Shown here: piece after piece, positions 1-7,913 of the stretch
Position numbering within the stretch: position 1 is the stretch's first letter
Layout: every line of letters begins with the position of its first letter
Assembly (NCBI GenBank): GCA_947631215.1
Contig: CANRKN010000011.1
Coordinates: 1-35,466, forward strand
DNA length: 35,466 nucleotides
Reading direction: 5' to 3'
Source of the DNA: an uncultured Oscillospiraceae bacterium
GTDB taxonomy: Bacteria > Bacillota_A > Clostridia > Oscillospirales > Oscillospiraceae
Position numbers and translations under genes: made by a program
The notes under the pieces: generated by a model
What the model was told of the DNA's origin: nothing
What the model saw: only the letters and a program-made list of their open reading frames with translations
Databases searched by the model: none

Positions 1-249
1 ACCCTGGAGATGGAGAAGTACTTCCAGAACCTGCCCGGCGTGCCGGAGAGCCAGAACATCAAGGCCCACCGGGTGCTGGAGCTCAACGGCTCCCACCCCG
101 CCTTCGCCGCCCTGGAAAAGGCCTATGCCGAGGATAAGCCCCGGGCCGCGCGGCTTTCTATGGTCCTCTTGGCCCAGGCCCAGCTCATCGCGGGCCTGCC
201 CCTGGACGACCCCGCGGCGTATACGGAGCTCGTCTGCGGGCTGTTTTGA
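1..249 (+). CDS. htpG: Chaperone protein HtpG (Hsp90), C-terminal fragment
   Basis: The reading frame is open from the first base and stops with TGA at 247-249, so only about the last 82 residues are present. HtpG is the bacterial ATP-driven Hsp90 chaperone. The fragment matches the end of its C-terminal dimerisation domain: a Met-rich segment, then a segment like RVLELNGSHPAFAAL (the family's 'ILElNp.HPl...L'), then an amphipathic tail with LLAQAQLIAGLPLDDPAAYTE, which resembles the usual 'LlydqAlLaeG..ledP..f'. No ATP-binding part is in the window. The ATG at 10 is internal and not the start. A strong hairpin follows immediately. The identification rests on the remembered family pattern of the tail only. 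Confidence 0.85.
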   Translation, partial: TLEMEKYFQNLPGVPESQNIKAHRVLELNGSHPAFAALEKAYAEDKPRAARLSMVLLAQAQLIAGLPLDDPAAYTELVCGLF

Positions 250-268
250 CACTGCAAAAACAAAGGGA

Positions 269-301
269 AAAATACCCGGTCCGTCGGACCGGGTATTTTT
301 T
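269..301. terminator. Bidirectional intrinsic terminator between htpG and spoIVB
   Basis: Inverted repeat AATACCCGGTCCG (271-283) and CGGACCGGGTATT (285-297), flanked by an A-run on the left and a T-run on the right. It can therefore terminate htpG rightward and spoIVB leftward. The spoIVB stop codon (300-302) lies at the hairpin's edge. Confidence 0.85.
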
Positions 302-1307
302 ATGCCGCCGCGTCTAACATCGTATCGATGAATATCCCATACCCCCGGGTGGGGTCGTTCACCAGCACGTGTGTCACCGCGCCGATGAGCTTGCCGTTTT
401 GCAGGATGGGGCTGCCGGACATGCCCTGGACGATGCCGCCGGTCTGGGCCAGCAGCTCCGGGTCCGTCACGTGTACGGCCAGGTCCCGGCCGCTGCCCGC
501 GGCCATGCCGGTGCGGGCGATCTCCACGTCATACTCCCTGATCTGGCTGCCCGCCACACAAGCCAGGATGGTGGCCGGGCCCTTCTGCACGTCCTCCGCC
601 CCGCCCACAGGCATGGGCGGCCGCAGGGATCCCAGGCCCCCGGTGATGGTACCGAATATGCCGCAGGGGGTGTTGGTGTTGATGCACCCGATGACGGCCC
701 CTGAGTCAAAGCTGCCGGCAAGCTCCCCCGGCGTGCCGCTCTGGCCCCGCTTCACATCCACGATCTGGGCCCGGCACACGTCCCCGTCCGCCACGGGCAG
801 CAGCACGCCGGTGTCCACGTCATTGACCCCGTGGCCCAGAGCGCCGAAGGCCCCGGTCTCCGGGTCGATATAGGTGACCGTGCCGATGCCGGCCACCCCA
901 TCCCGGAGCCACAGCCCCAGCCGCAGGCCGCCCTCCGTCTCCCGGGCGGGGGTCACAGACAATGTCCGATTGCCGCCGCTGCGCCGCACCGTCACCTCAA
1001 CGCTCCCGCCGTCCTTATCCTCCACCGCCTGGATGAGCTCCGCGGCGGTCTCCACCGCCCTGCCCTCCACGGCCAGGATCATGTCGCCGGTGCGAAGCCC
1101 GGCGTCCCGGGCGGGGCTGACGCAGCCCGCCTCCGTCTCCACGTCGGACAGGCCCGCCACCAGCACGCCCTCCATTTCAATTTGTATGCCTACCGTCTCT
1201 CCCACGGGGATGAGCGCCCCGTCCGCAAAGGCCGTCACCGTACAGACGGCCGTCAGTATCCATGCCGTGACCGCCGCAGGCAGTCCCTTGAGCCAACGCT
1301 TTCCCAT
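300..1307 (-). CDS. spoIVB: SpoIVB peptidase (family S55), stage IV sporulation signalling protease
   Basis: 335 residues. SpoIVB is secreted by the forespore and cleaves SpoIVFA, which releases the SpoIVFB protease that activates pro-sigma-K in the mother cell. Residues 1-28 form a basic, hydrophobic signal/anchor segment. A PDZ domain lies at about 45-120 (GLRTGDMILAVEGR). The S55 protease domain follows, with GHGV (His159) and GMSGSP (Ser297), matching the family's catalytic His and Ser. It is shorter than the roughly 425-residue B. subtilis protein. GGAGG at 1316-1320 supports the ATG at 1307. In most spore formers spo0A follows spoIVB; here the gene instead runs into a terminator shared with htpG. 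Forespore expression is expected, and a sigma-G-like -10 lies upstream. Confidence 0.93.
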   Translation of the reverse strand: MGKRWLKGLPAAVTAWILTAVCTVTAFADGALIPVGETVGIQIEMEGVLVAGLSDVETEAGCVSPARDAGLRTGDMILAVEGRAVETAAELIQAVEDKDGGSVEVTVRRSGGNRTLSVTPARETEGGLRLGLWLRDGVAGIGTVTYIDPETGAFGALGHGVNDVDTGVLLPVADGDVCRAQIVDVKRGQSGTPGELAGSFDSGAVIGCINTNTPCGIFGTITGGLGSLRPPMPVGGAEDVQKGPATILACVAGSQIREYDVEIARTGMAAGSGRDLAVHVTDPELLAQTGGIVQGMSGSPILQNGKLIGAVTHVLVNDPTRGYGIFIDTMLDAAA

Positions 1308-1340
1308 AGTTCATCCTCCCGTCATTTCTGTCGGCCTCAT

Positions 1341-1347
1341 CAGTATG
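1341..1347 (-). promoter_or_regulatory. Possible sigma-G-type -10 element upstream of spoIVB
   Basis: On the minus strand the bases read CATACTG, close to the forespore sigma-G -10 consensus CATACTA. The distance to the spoIVB ATG (1307) would give a leader of about 25 nt. No clear -35 element is visible, so the call is weak. It is mentioned because spoIVB is known to be forespore-expressed in Bacillus. Confidence 0.3.
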
Positions 1348-1522
1348 CGAGAAAGCGGGCATGAAAACCGCGCTAAAATATTTCAGCGCTTCCACCGACC
1401 CCGAAAGCCGCGTACCCTTGGCGTCCGCCGGCGAAAGGCGATATTTTCCAGTTTGAATGTGGTTTCGCATCATAGCTATGGTATCCGCGCGCGCGGGAAA
1501 ACTCTATGGCAATTTCTCCGCG
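1348..1522. other. Intergenic stretch without recognisable gene
   Basis: This lies between the spoIVB promoter region and the terminator of the TRAP permease gene. Short open frames exist on both strands, for example 31 codons at 1361-1456 on plus, but none has a convincing ribosome binding site or recognisable sequence. I see no repeat or RNA structure. Confidence 0.5.
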
Positions 1523-1552
1523 AAAAAGCCTCCCCAAAATCGGGGAGGCTTT
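1523..1552 (-). terminator. Intrinsic terminator of the TRAP transporter operon
   Basis: Read on the minus strand, the stem is AAAGCCTCCCC / GGGGAGGCTTT with a 6-nt loop, followed by a T-run. It sits 17 bases past the permease stop codon. Confidence 0.85.
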
Positions 1553-1568
1553 CCAAATTTTTCTTGTC

Positions 1569-3551
1569 TTATGCGGCCGCCGCGTTCTTCTTGTGGGTGA
1601 GGGTCTGGAACAGGAAGATGCCCACCACGACCGCCAGGCCCACCAGGTCGCTGACGGTGCCCGGATAGATGAGGAACAGGCCCGCGGCCAGGGCGATGAT
1701 GCGCAGCACCCAGGGCACATTGCCCTTGAAGAAGCCCTCCAGACCGATGCCCAGGGCCAGGATGCCCAGGATAGAGGTGATGGCCACTTGGACCACCTCC
1801 AGGGCGGTGGTATCCACCAGCACCATGGCCGGGTTCATGGCCAGGATGTAGGGCACCACGAACGCGGCGATGGCCAGCTTCGTGGCGTTGAAGGCCGTCT
1901 TCATGGGCGGCGCCTTGGCGATGGCGGAGCCTGCGTAGGCCGCCAGGGCCACCGGCGGGGTGATGTCCGCCACGATGCCGAAGTAGAACACGAAGAAGTG
2001 CGCCGCCATCTGGGGCACGCCCATCTGGATGAGGATGGGGGCGCAGGTGGAGGCCATGATGCAGTAGTTGGCGGTGGTGGGCACGCCCATGCCCAGCACG
2101 ATGCAGCACAGCATCGTCAAAAACAGCGCGATGATCAGATGCCCGCCGGAGACGGACACAATGGCGGTGATGAGCTTAGAGGCCAGGCCCGTCATATTGA
2201 TGCACCCGGCGATGACGCCGGCCATGCCGCAGGCCGCGGCCACGGTGATGCAGCTCTTGGCGCCGGCGGCCAGGGCATCGAATATGGCCAGAGGACTCAT
2301 GCGGTGGGCCTTGTCGAACATGCTCACCACGATGGCCGCCACGATGGACACCGCCGCGGAGAAGGCCATGGTCCGGCTGCCGCTGGACACCAGGTATACC
2401 AGGATCACCAGGGGCAGCAGCAGGTATATCTTCCCCACCAGGCTGCCGAACCGGGGCAGGTCGCTGCGGGGGATGCCCTTCAGCCCCAGCTTCCGGGCCT
2501 CCAGATGGACACAGATGAAGATACCCAGGAAGTACAGTACCGCCGGCAGGATGGCCCGGACGATGATATCGGAATAGGGCACGCCCACATACTCCGCCAT
2601 GAGGAACGCCGCCGCGCCCATGATGGGGGGCATGATCTGCCCGCCGGTGGAGGCGGCCGCCTCCACGGCGCCGGCGAACTCCGGCTTATACCCGGTCTTT
2701 TTCATCATAGGGATGGTGACGGAGCCGGTGGTCACGGTGTTGCCCACGGAGGAGCCGGACACCATGCCGCACAGTGCGGAGGAGATGACCGCCACCTTGG
2801 CCGGACCGCCGGAGGAGGAGCCGGCCACGCAGTTGGCCAGGTTGATGAAGAAATCGCTGATGCCGGTGCGCTCCAAAAACGCGCCGAAGATGATGAACAC
2901 CACGATGAACTTGGCGCAGACCTGGATGGGCGTGGTGAGCACGCCGGTGGTCTGGTAGAACAGGCCGATGGTCACCTGCCGCACGGCCCGGGGGAACGCC
3001 ATGCCCCGGCTGGCGCAGTAGTAGTACAGCGCGTAGATCAGAAACACGCCCGCCACGCACAGGATGGGCAGGCCCACGCTCCGGCGGCACAGCTCCACCA
3101 CGGCCAGCACGCCGATGACGCCGATGACGATCTCATAGGTCTTGATGTTCATGGTGCCCAGCCGGAAGGTCAGGCTCTGGGCGTTGACCACCACATAGAA
3201 GAACGCCGCCGCCCCCAGGATCATGATGATCCAGTCGTACCAGGGCATGTAGTTGACCTTCTGCTCGCCCTTTTTGACGGGGAAGGTCAGATACCCGATG
3301 ATGAGCACGCTCCCCACGAAGGAGGGGTAGCGGACCAGGTCCAGCCAGGTGGCGAACAGCGTCACGTAAATGGAGAACAGGGAAAAGGCGGCCAGGGCGA
3401 TGGACACGGCCCACTTCTGCCAGCCCTCCCATATACGGGTGTTGGACTCCCGGTCATACTTTTTCATGACCGCCTCTACGTCGGCGGCGGACCCGGCGGC
3501 GGTATCCTCCTCCGGCGCGGCGGGGATCACGGTCTTCTTCTCCTCTGCCAT
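1569..3551 (-). CDS. TRAP transporter permease, 4TM/12TM fusion (TAXI type)
   Basis: 660 residues. It is the membrane part of a tripartite ATP-independent periplasmic-type transporter, fusing the small DctQ-like and large DctM-like subunits, as is usual for TAXI systems. Transport is expected to be driven by an ion gradient. After a soluble acidic N-terminus come about four membrane segments, then the DctM-like region with SSGGPAKVAVISSALCGMVS, GGQIMPPIMGAAAF and GMGVPTTANYCIMAS, the typical 4TM/12TM signature stretches. The frame is open up to 3614, but I chose the ATG at 3551 because AAAGGAG precedes it by 7 bases. The TAXI binding protein lies directly upstream in the same operon. The substrate cannot be told from sequence; some TAXI systems carry glutamate or dicarboxylates. 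Confidence 0.9.
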   Translation of the reverse strand: MAEEKKTVIPAAPEEDTAAGSAADVEAVMKKYDRESNTRIWEGWQKWAVSIALAAFSLFSIYVTLFATWLDLVRYPSFVGSVLIIGYLTFPVKKGEQKVNYMPWYDWIIMILGAAAFFYVVVNAQSLTFRLGTMNIKTYEIVIGVIGVLAVVELCRRSVGLPILCVAGVFLIYALYYYCASRGMAFPRAVRQVTIGLFYQTTGVLTTPIQVCAKFIVVFIIFGAFLERTGISDFFINLANCVAGSSSGGPAKVAVISSALCGMVSGSSVGNTVTTGSVTIPMMKKTGYKPEFAGAVEAAASTGGQIMPPIMGAAAFLMAEYVGVPYSDIIVRAILPAVLYFLGIFICVHLEARKLGLKGIPRSDLPRFGSLVGKIYLLLPLVILVYLVSSGSRTMAFSAAVSIVAAIVVSMFDKAHRMSPLAIFDALAAGAKSCITVAAACGMAGVIAGCINMTGLASKLITAIVSVSGGHLIIALFLTMLCCIVLGMGVPTTANYCIMASTCAPILIQMGVPQMAAHFFVFYFGIVADITPPVALAAYAGSAIAKAPPMKTAFNATKLAIAAFVVPYILAMNPAMVLVDTTALEVVQVAITSILGILALGIGLEGFFKGNVPWVLRIIALAAGLFLIYPGTVSDLVGLAVVVGIFLFQTLTHKKNAAAA

Positions 3552-3579
3552 AGGGTGCTCCTTTCTTAACACGGGATAC

Positions 3580-3614
3580 ATGGCCGCGCGCCATCTTACG
3601 CGGTGCGCGGCCAT
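3580..3614 (-). other. Hairpin in the leader of the TRAP permease gene
   Basis: ATGGCCGCGC (3580-3589) can pair with GCGCGGCCAT (3605-3614), a 10-bp stem with a 15-nt loop ending about 28 bases before the permease ATG. It has no T-run, so a role in mRNA processing or translation is more likely than termination. Confidence 0.45.
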
Positions 3615-3644
3615 CTGTCCCGCAAATGTGCCTTATTTCATGGG

Positions 3645-3672
3645 TGCCGCGGCGGGCTTGCCCGCCGCGGCA
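3645..3672 (-). other. GC-rich intercistronic hairpin after the TAXI gene
   Basis: TGCCGCGGCGGG (3645-3656) pairs perfectly with CCCGCCGCGGCA (3661-3672) around a 4-nt loop, 24 bases past the binding-protein stop codon. Lacking a T-run, it probably protects the 3' end of the binding-protein message. Stabilised upstream messages are common where a binding protein is needed in excess over its permease. The function is inferred. Confidence 0.6.
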
Positions 3673-3696
3673 TCAGTCTTGGTTGTTAACGGTTGA

Positions 3697-4671
3697 TTAC
3701 TCCGCGGCCGTCTCGACTTCGATGTCGTGCTCGGCGAAGTACTTGGCGGCGCCGGGAGAGAAGGGCGCGGCCATGCCCTCGGTGGCGAAGTTCAGATCCA
3801 GCTCAGCGCCCTTGGCGTGCAGCTCGGTGATGGCCTCGGCGTTGTCGAAGATGGTGGACACGATGGTGTAGGCCACGTCATCGTCGATGTCGGAGCGGGC
3901 AATCAGGGTCGCCTTGGTGGTGATGGTGGTGCAGTCCTCGTCAAAGCCGTTGTAGGTGCCGGCGGGGATGGTGTAGGAGGCGTACCAGGGGGCGTTGGCC
4001 AGGAGCTTCTCCATATGCTCCTCGTCGATGGAGACCAGGTACACGTCCTTGCTGGCGGCCAGGTCGGTGATGGCGGGAGTGGGCGCGCCGGCGGTCTGCA
4101 CGGCCACGTCGATCTTGCCGTCCTTCAGGCTCTCGGCGGAGTCGGCGAAGGACTGGTACACGGGGGTGATGTCGTCCAGGGTCATGTCATAGGCGGCCAG
4201 GATGTCGACGGTGTTGTAATAAGTACCGGAGCCCACGTCGCCCACGCAGACGCTCTTGCCCTTCATGTCCTCAACGGACTTGATGTCGGGGTCGCAGGTG
4301 ACCAGCTGTACGGTCTCGGCGTACAGGGCGCCCAGGACCACGAAGGACTTGACCGCGCCGGTCTCGGCGTAGGAGTTGGTGCCGTTGTAGGCATAGCCCA
4401 GCACGTCGGACTGGACAGTGGCCAGGTCGTACATGCCCTGGTCGATGCCGGTGATGTTGGCAGCGGAGCCGCCGGTCTCGTTGACGGTGATGTCCAGGCC
4501 GGCTTCCTGCTTCAGGTACGTGGCCAGCACGCCGCCGAAGGCGTAGTAGGTGCCGGCAGAGCCGCCGGTGCCCATGGCCAGGTTGCCGGCAGCGAACGCG
4601 CTGGCGCCCAGGCAGCTGAACACCATGACCAGCGCCATGACAAGCGCAAGAGTCTTGAGAGTCTTTTTCAT
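3697..4671 (-). CDS. TAXI family TRAP transporter solute-binding protein
   Basis: 324 residues. It is the extracytoplasmic receptor that hands substrate to the fused permease encoded downstream. Residues 1-27 are a signal peptide (MKKT start, hydrophobic core, ASAFA cleavage region). Cys20 in VFSC makes a lipoprotein anchor imaginable, but the lipobox is poor. The mature start NLAMGTGGSAGTYYAFGG is the hallmark of TAXI proteins (GT..GG.YY..G). Other family stretches include ETGGSAANI and VGDVGSGTYYNT. GAGGAGG lies 8 bases before the ATG, and a near-consensus promoter lies at 4741-4769. The gene is followed by two hairpins and then the permease. The substrate is unknown. Confidence 0.93.
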   Translation of the reverse strand: MKKTLKTLALVMALVMVFSCLGASAFAAGNLAMGTGGSAGTYYAFGGVLATYLKQEAGLDITVNETGGSAANITGIDQGMYDLATVQSDVLGYAYNGTNSYAETGAVKSFVVLGALYAETVQLVTCDPDIKSVEDMKGKSVCVGDVGSGTYYNTVDILAAYDMTLDDITPVYQSFADSAESLKDGKIDVAVQTAGAPTPAITDLAASKDVYLVSIDEEHMEKLLANAPWYASYTIPAGTYNGFDEDCTTITTKATLIARSDIDDDVAYTIVSTIFDNAEAITELHAKGAELDLNFATEGMAAPFSPGAAKYFAEHDIEVETAAE

Positions 4672-4740
4672 GATTGGGTCCTCCTCATTGATGTATGGTG
4701 TGTTTGCATTTTTCGCTTTCGCGATTTTCGTTACAAGCGG

Positions 4741-4769
4741 ATTATACCGGCTCTGTCCCGATTTTTCAA
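4741..4769 (-). promoter_or_regulatory. Sigma-A-type promoter for the TAXI/TRAP operon
   Basis: On the minus strand: TTGAAA (4769-4764), a 17-bp spacer, TATAAT (4746-4741). The expected start near 4734 leaves a leader of about 60 nt. No operator is obvious. Confidence 0.8.
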
Positions 4770-4904
4770 GGGAAAAATGAAATTTGTGGTTTTAAAACTT
4801 TCAAAATCATCAATTCCCACGATATCTTCCCCCGCCCCGGCGGCATTTTTGTATGAATCTACAACAGTAAATCGTCAAAGCACCCGGCCTCCGGCGGTTT
4901 TACG
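4770..4904. other. Divergent intergenic spacer, AT-rich
   Basis: This separates the TAXI promoter from the promoter of the rightward oxidase operon. It is visibly richer in A and T than its neighbours. I see no gene, RNA or clear operator in it. Confidence 0.5.
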
Positions 4905-4932
4905 TTGACTTTTGGCCGGTATCCGTTATAAT
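4905..4932 (+). promoter_or_regulatory. Sigma-A-type promoter for the oxidase/histidine-kinase operon
   Basis: TTGACT (4905-4910), a 16-bp spacer, TATAAT (4927-4932). The start would be near 4939, giving a leader of about 50 nt to the ATG at 4991. Confidence 0.8.
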
Positions 4933-4990
4933 GGATACTAGAAGACTGTACATAAATTAAAAATAAAAAACAAACCGGAGGTAAACAGCC

Positions 4991-6010
4991 ATGACATATA
5001 ACGAGATCCTCGCCGCTGCCCGGGACCAGGTGGGCCCCATCTGCAAGGCCTGCCCCGTCTGCGACGGCAGGGCCTGCGGCAACCTCATCCCCGGCCCCGG
5101 CTGCAAGGCGCCCAACAACACCGCCGCCCGCAACTATGCCAAGTGGCAGGAGGTGCTGGTGAACATGGACACCCTCTGCCTCAACGCCGCGCCCGATACC
5201 TCCTTCCGCCTGTTCGGCTGGGACTTCAAGGCCCCCATCTTCATCGCCCCCCTGGGCTCCCTGAAGCTCCACTACGGCGAGAAGTACGACGACTTCGCCT
5301 ACAACAGCATCCTGGTCCCCGCCGCGGCGGAGTACGGCGTCGCCGCCTTCACCGGCGACGGGGTGGACCCGGAGATCATGTTAAGCTCCGTGGAGGACAT
5401 GAAAAAGGTCCAGGGCATAGGCGTGCCCACCATCAAGCCCTGGAACAAGGAGGCCGTCTTCGAGAAGCTGGACATCCTCAACAAGGCCGGTATCTACGCC
5501 GCCGCCATGGACGTGGACGGCGCGGGGCTGCCGTTTTTGAAGGCCATGAACCCCAACGCCGGCAGCAAGTCCGTGCCGGAGCTCAAAGAGATCACCGCCT
5601 ACGCCAAAATGCCCTTCATCGTCAAGGGCGTCATGACCGTCCGGGGGGCCGAGAAGGCCATTGAGGGCGGCGCGTCCGCCATCGTGGTGTCCAACCACGG
5701 CGGCCGGGTGCTGGGCGGCGTGCCCGCCACGGCGGAGGTGCTGCCTGCCATCGCCAAGGCGGTGAACGGCCGCGTCCCCGTGCTGGTGGACGGCGGCATC
5801 CGCTCCGGCGTGGACGTGTTCAGGGCTCTGGCCCTGGGCGCGGACGCGGTGCTGGTGGGCCGGCCGGTGGTGCCCTTCGTGTACGCCGCCGGGGCCGAGG
5901 GCCTGAACGTATACCTGGACAAGATGATCGCGGAGCTCAAGGACACCATGACCATGTGCGGCACGCCCACCCTGGCCGATATCGGCCCGGACAACGTGAC
6001 CGTCTTCTGA
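4991..6010 (+). CDS. FMN-dependent alpha-hydroxy-acid oxidase/dehydrogenase (lactate/glycolate oxidase family)
   Basis: 339 residues. Members oxidise L-2-hydroxy acids such as lactate or glycolate to 2-oxo acids using FMN in a TIM barrel. Visible family features are APLGS near 86-90, FIVKGVM with Lys212, SNHGGR with active-site His236 and Arg239, DGGIRSG at 267-273 (phosphate binding) and VLVGRP at 288-292. The usual LDGVPAT is LGGVPAT here. The N-terminus is Cys-rich (Cys18, 21, 24, 29, 38), a trait I associate with clostridial members; it might bind metal but is no classical cluster motif. AACCGGAGG precedes the ATG. The next gene starts three bases past the stop, so the oxidase heads an operon with a hybrid histidine kinase. 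The substrate and electron acceptor are unknown. Confidence 0.88.
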   Translation: MTYNEILAAARDQVGPICKACPVCDGRACGNLIPGPGCKAPNNTAARNYAKWQEVLVNMDTLCLNAAPDTSFRLFGWDFKAPIFIAPLGSLKLHYGEKYDDFAYNSILVPAAAEYGVAAFTGDGVDPEIMLSSVEDMKKVQGIGVPTIKPWNKEAVFEKLDILNKAGIYAAAMDVDGAGLPFLKAMNPNAGSKSVPELKEITAYAKMPFIVKGVMTVRGAEKAIEGGASAIVVSNHGGRVLGGVPATAEVLPAIAKAVNGRVPVLVDGGIRSGVDVFRALALGADAVLVGRPVVPFVYAAGAEGLNVYLDKMIAELKDTMTMCGTPTLADIGPDNVTVF

Positions 6011-6013
6011 GGC

Positions 6014-7903
6014 ATGAATCCTGACATTCTGGCCCTGGCGGCGGGCTACGACCTGCTGCCGGGCCCGGCCCTTCTGGTCCGTCCCGACGGGGCCGGCGGC
6101 TGGACATGTGAATACGAAAATCCGGCGGCGGCCAGCCTGGCGGAGAGGTCCGCTCTGCTTACATGGCTGGCGCCCTTTTTGGACAAGGTCCGGGCCGGGG
6201 AACTGGAGGAAGAGCATAACGCGGACTGGGAAGGCCGGCAGATGGAGCTGTGGGCCGCCCCCGCCGGGGAGGGACTGTATCTTGCCCTCATCCGGGACAG
6301 GACCGACGAGCAGCACCGCCAGCAGGAGCGCTTGGAGGCGGCCAGCGCCGCCCTGCGCAGCGCCCTGGACGCGGCCAACGCCGCCAACCAGGCCAAGAGC
6401 GACTTCCTCTCCCACATGTCCCACGACATCCGCACGCCCCTGAACGCTATCATCGGCATGACCACTATCGCCCAGGCCCATATGGACGAGCGGGCCCGGG
6501 TGGAGGACTGCCTGGGGAAGATAGACCTGTCCTCCCGGCACCTTCTGAGCCTTATAAACGACATCCTGGACATGAGCCGCATTGAGAGCGGGAAGATGAC
6601 CCTGAACCCGGAGCCCTTCGCCATGGAGGAGTTCATCCGGGGCCTTCTCGCGGTGATCCAGCCCCAGGCGGACAGAAAGCGTCAAAACTTCACCGTGGAT
6701 ATGAGCGGCGTCGCCTGCGGCCAGGTCCGGGGCGACCAGCTTCGCATCCAGCAGGTGCTCATCAACATCCTCAACAACGCCGTGAAGTTCACCCCCGAGG
6801 AGGGGTCCATCTCCCTCACCATTCGGGAGACAGACGGACCCCGCACCAGCGCCGGCCACGCCTTTTATGAGTTCGTCATCCGGGACACCGGCATGGGCAT
6901 GACCCCGGAATTTCTCGCGAAGATATTCCAGCCCTTCGAGCGGGCGGAGGGCACCGGCCGCATCGAGGGCACGGGTCTGGGCATGACCATCACCCACAAC
7001 CTGGTGAAGATGATGAACGGCTCCATCACCGTCACCAGCGCCCCCGGCCAGGGCACCTGCTTCACGGTGACCCTGCCCCTTGAGCAGCTGGATGAAGCCC
7101 AGGAGGGCGCCGGGAAGCTCCAGGGCCTGCGGCTGCTGGCGGCGGAAAAGGAGACTGCCCTGAACCACATCCGGGAGATGGCCCAGGTGCTGGGCATGGA
7201 CTGCGACACCTGCACCGGCACCCCGGAGGCCCTGGACATGGCCGCCCGGGCCCACATGGAGGGCCGGGACTACGACGTGGTGCTCCTGGGCTGGCACATG
7301 CCCGTGGTGGACGGTGCCCAGGCCGCCCGGGAGCTGCGGGCCATGCTGGGCGGGGACGTGGCGATACTGCTCACCTCCTCCTACCAGTGGCCCCACAGCG
7401 AGGATGAGACCCGCAAAATGGGCATAGACGCCTTCCTGCCGGAGCCGCTGTATCTGGCCCAGCTGAGCCAGACCCTGGGCGCGCTGACCACCCGTCGGGA
7501 GACCGACAAGCCCGCGGACTACTCCGGCAAGCGCATCCTCCTGGCCGAGGACAACGAGATCAACCGGGAGATCGCCCTGGAGCTCATCGGAGAAGAAGGC
7601 CCCGCCATCGACGCCGCCGAGGACGGCAAACAGGCCCTGGACATGTTCTCCGAAAGCGCCGTGGGCTATTACGACCTCATTTTCATGGACGTGCGCATGC
7701 CCGTGATGGACGGCCTGGCCGCCACCCGGGCCATCCGCGCTTTGAAGCGGCCCGACGCCGCCGCCGTGCCCATTGTGGCCATGACCGCCAACGCCTTCGT
7801 GGAGGACATCCGCGCCTGCGAGCAGGCGGGGATGAACGGCCACCTGGCCAAACCCATCGGCGTGCCCCAGCTCCGGGACACCCTGCGCAAGTATTTGGGG
7901 TGA
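6014..7903 (+). CDS. Soluble hybrid sensor histidine kinase with one dead and one intact receiver domain
   Basis: 629 residues, no membrane segment. Residues 1-95 may be a small PAS-like input domain, followed by a coiled coil (about 97-130). HisKA: SHDIRTP with phospho-acceptor His137. HATPase: N-box NNAVKFT (254-260), G1 DTGMG (291-295), F-box FQPFER and G2 GTGLGM (319-324). Receiver 1 (about 372-490) has Gly426 where the acceptor Asp belongs (LLGWHMP) and lacks the acidic pair, so it cannot be phosphorylated. Receiver 2 (about 505-629) is intact: Glu512/Asp513, Asp559 (FMDVRMP), Thr591, Lys613. No output domain follows, so the signal must pass to another protein, most simply the product of the next gene, which starts 10 bases downstream. 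No strong ribosome binding site precedes the ATG; coupling to the oxidase is likely. Confidence 0.93.
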   Translation: MNPDILALAAGYDLLPGPALLVRPDGAGGWTCEYENPAAASLAERSALLTWLAPFLDKVRAGELEEEHNADWEGRQMELWAAPAGEGLYLALIRDRTDEQHRQQERLEAASAALRSALDAANAANQAKSDFLSHMSHDIRTPLNAIIGMTTIAQAHMDERARVEDCLGKIDLSSRHLLSLINDILDMSRIESGKMTLNPEPFAMEEFIRGLLAVIQPQADRKRQNFTVDMSGVACGQVRGDQLRIQQVLINILNNAVKFTPEEGSISLTIRETDGPRTSAGHAFYEFVIRDTGMGMTPEFLAKIFQPFERAEGTGRIEGTGLGMTITHNLVKMMNGSITVTSAPGQGTCFTVTLPLEQLDEAQEGAGKLQGLRLLAAEKETALNHIREMAQVLGMDCDTCTGTPEALDMAARAHMEGRDYDVVLLGWHMPVVDGAQAARELRAMLGGDVAILLTSSYQWPHSEDETRKMGIDAFLPEPLYLAQLSQTLGALTTRRETDKPADYSGKRILLAEDNEINREIALELIGEEGPAIDAAEDGKQALDMFSESAVGYYDLIFMDVRMPVMDGLAATRAIRALKRPDAAAVPIVAMTANAFVEDIRACEQAGMNGHLAKPIGVPQLRDTLRKYLG

Positions 7904-7913
7904 GGGGGCGGCT

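Noticed and set aside
1361..1456. 31-codon frame between spoIVB and the TRAP operon
   Set aside because: Weak ribosome binding site, no family resemblance and no promoter; could be chance.
1506..3569. 687-codon open frame on the plus strand
   Set aside because: It is the antisense shadow of the TRAP permease gene: His/Gly/Gln/Asp-rich translation, no family features. High G+C makes long antisense frames common.
4991..5104. Ferredoxin-like cluster motif in the oxidase N-terminus
   Set aside because: Five cysteines are present but their spacing does not give a CxxCxxC...CP motif.
5381..7843. 820-codon open frame on the minus strand
   Set aside because: It runs antisense through the oxidase and hybrid-kinase genes, both strongly supported by motifs; the translation is low-complexity.
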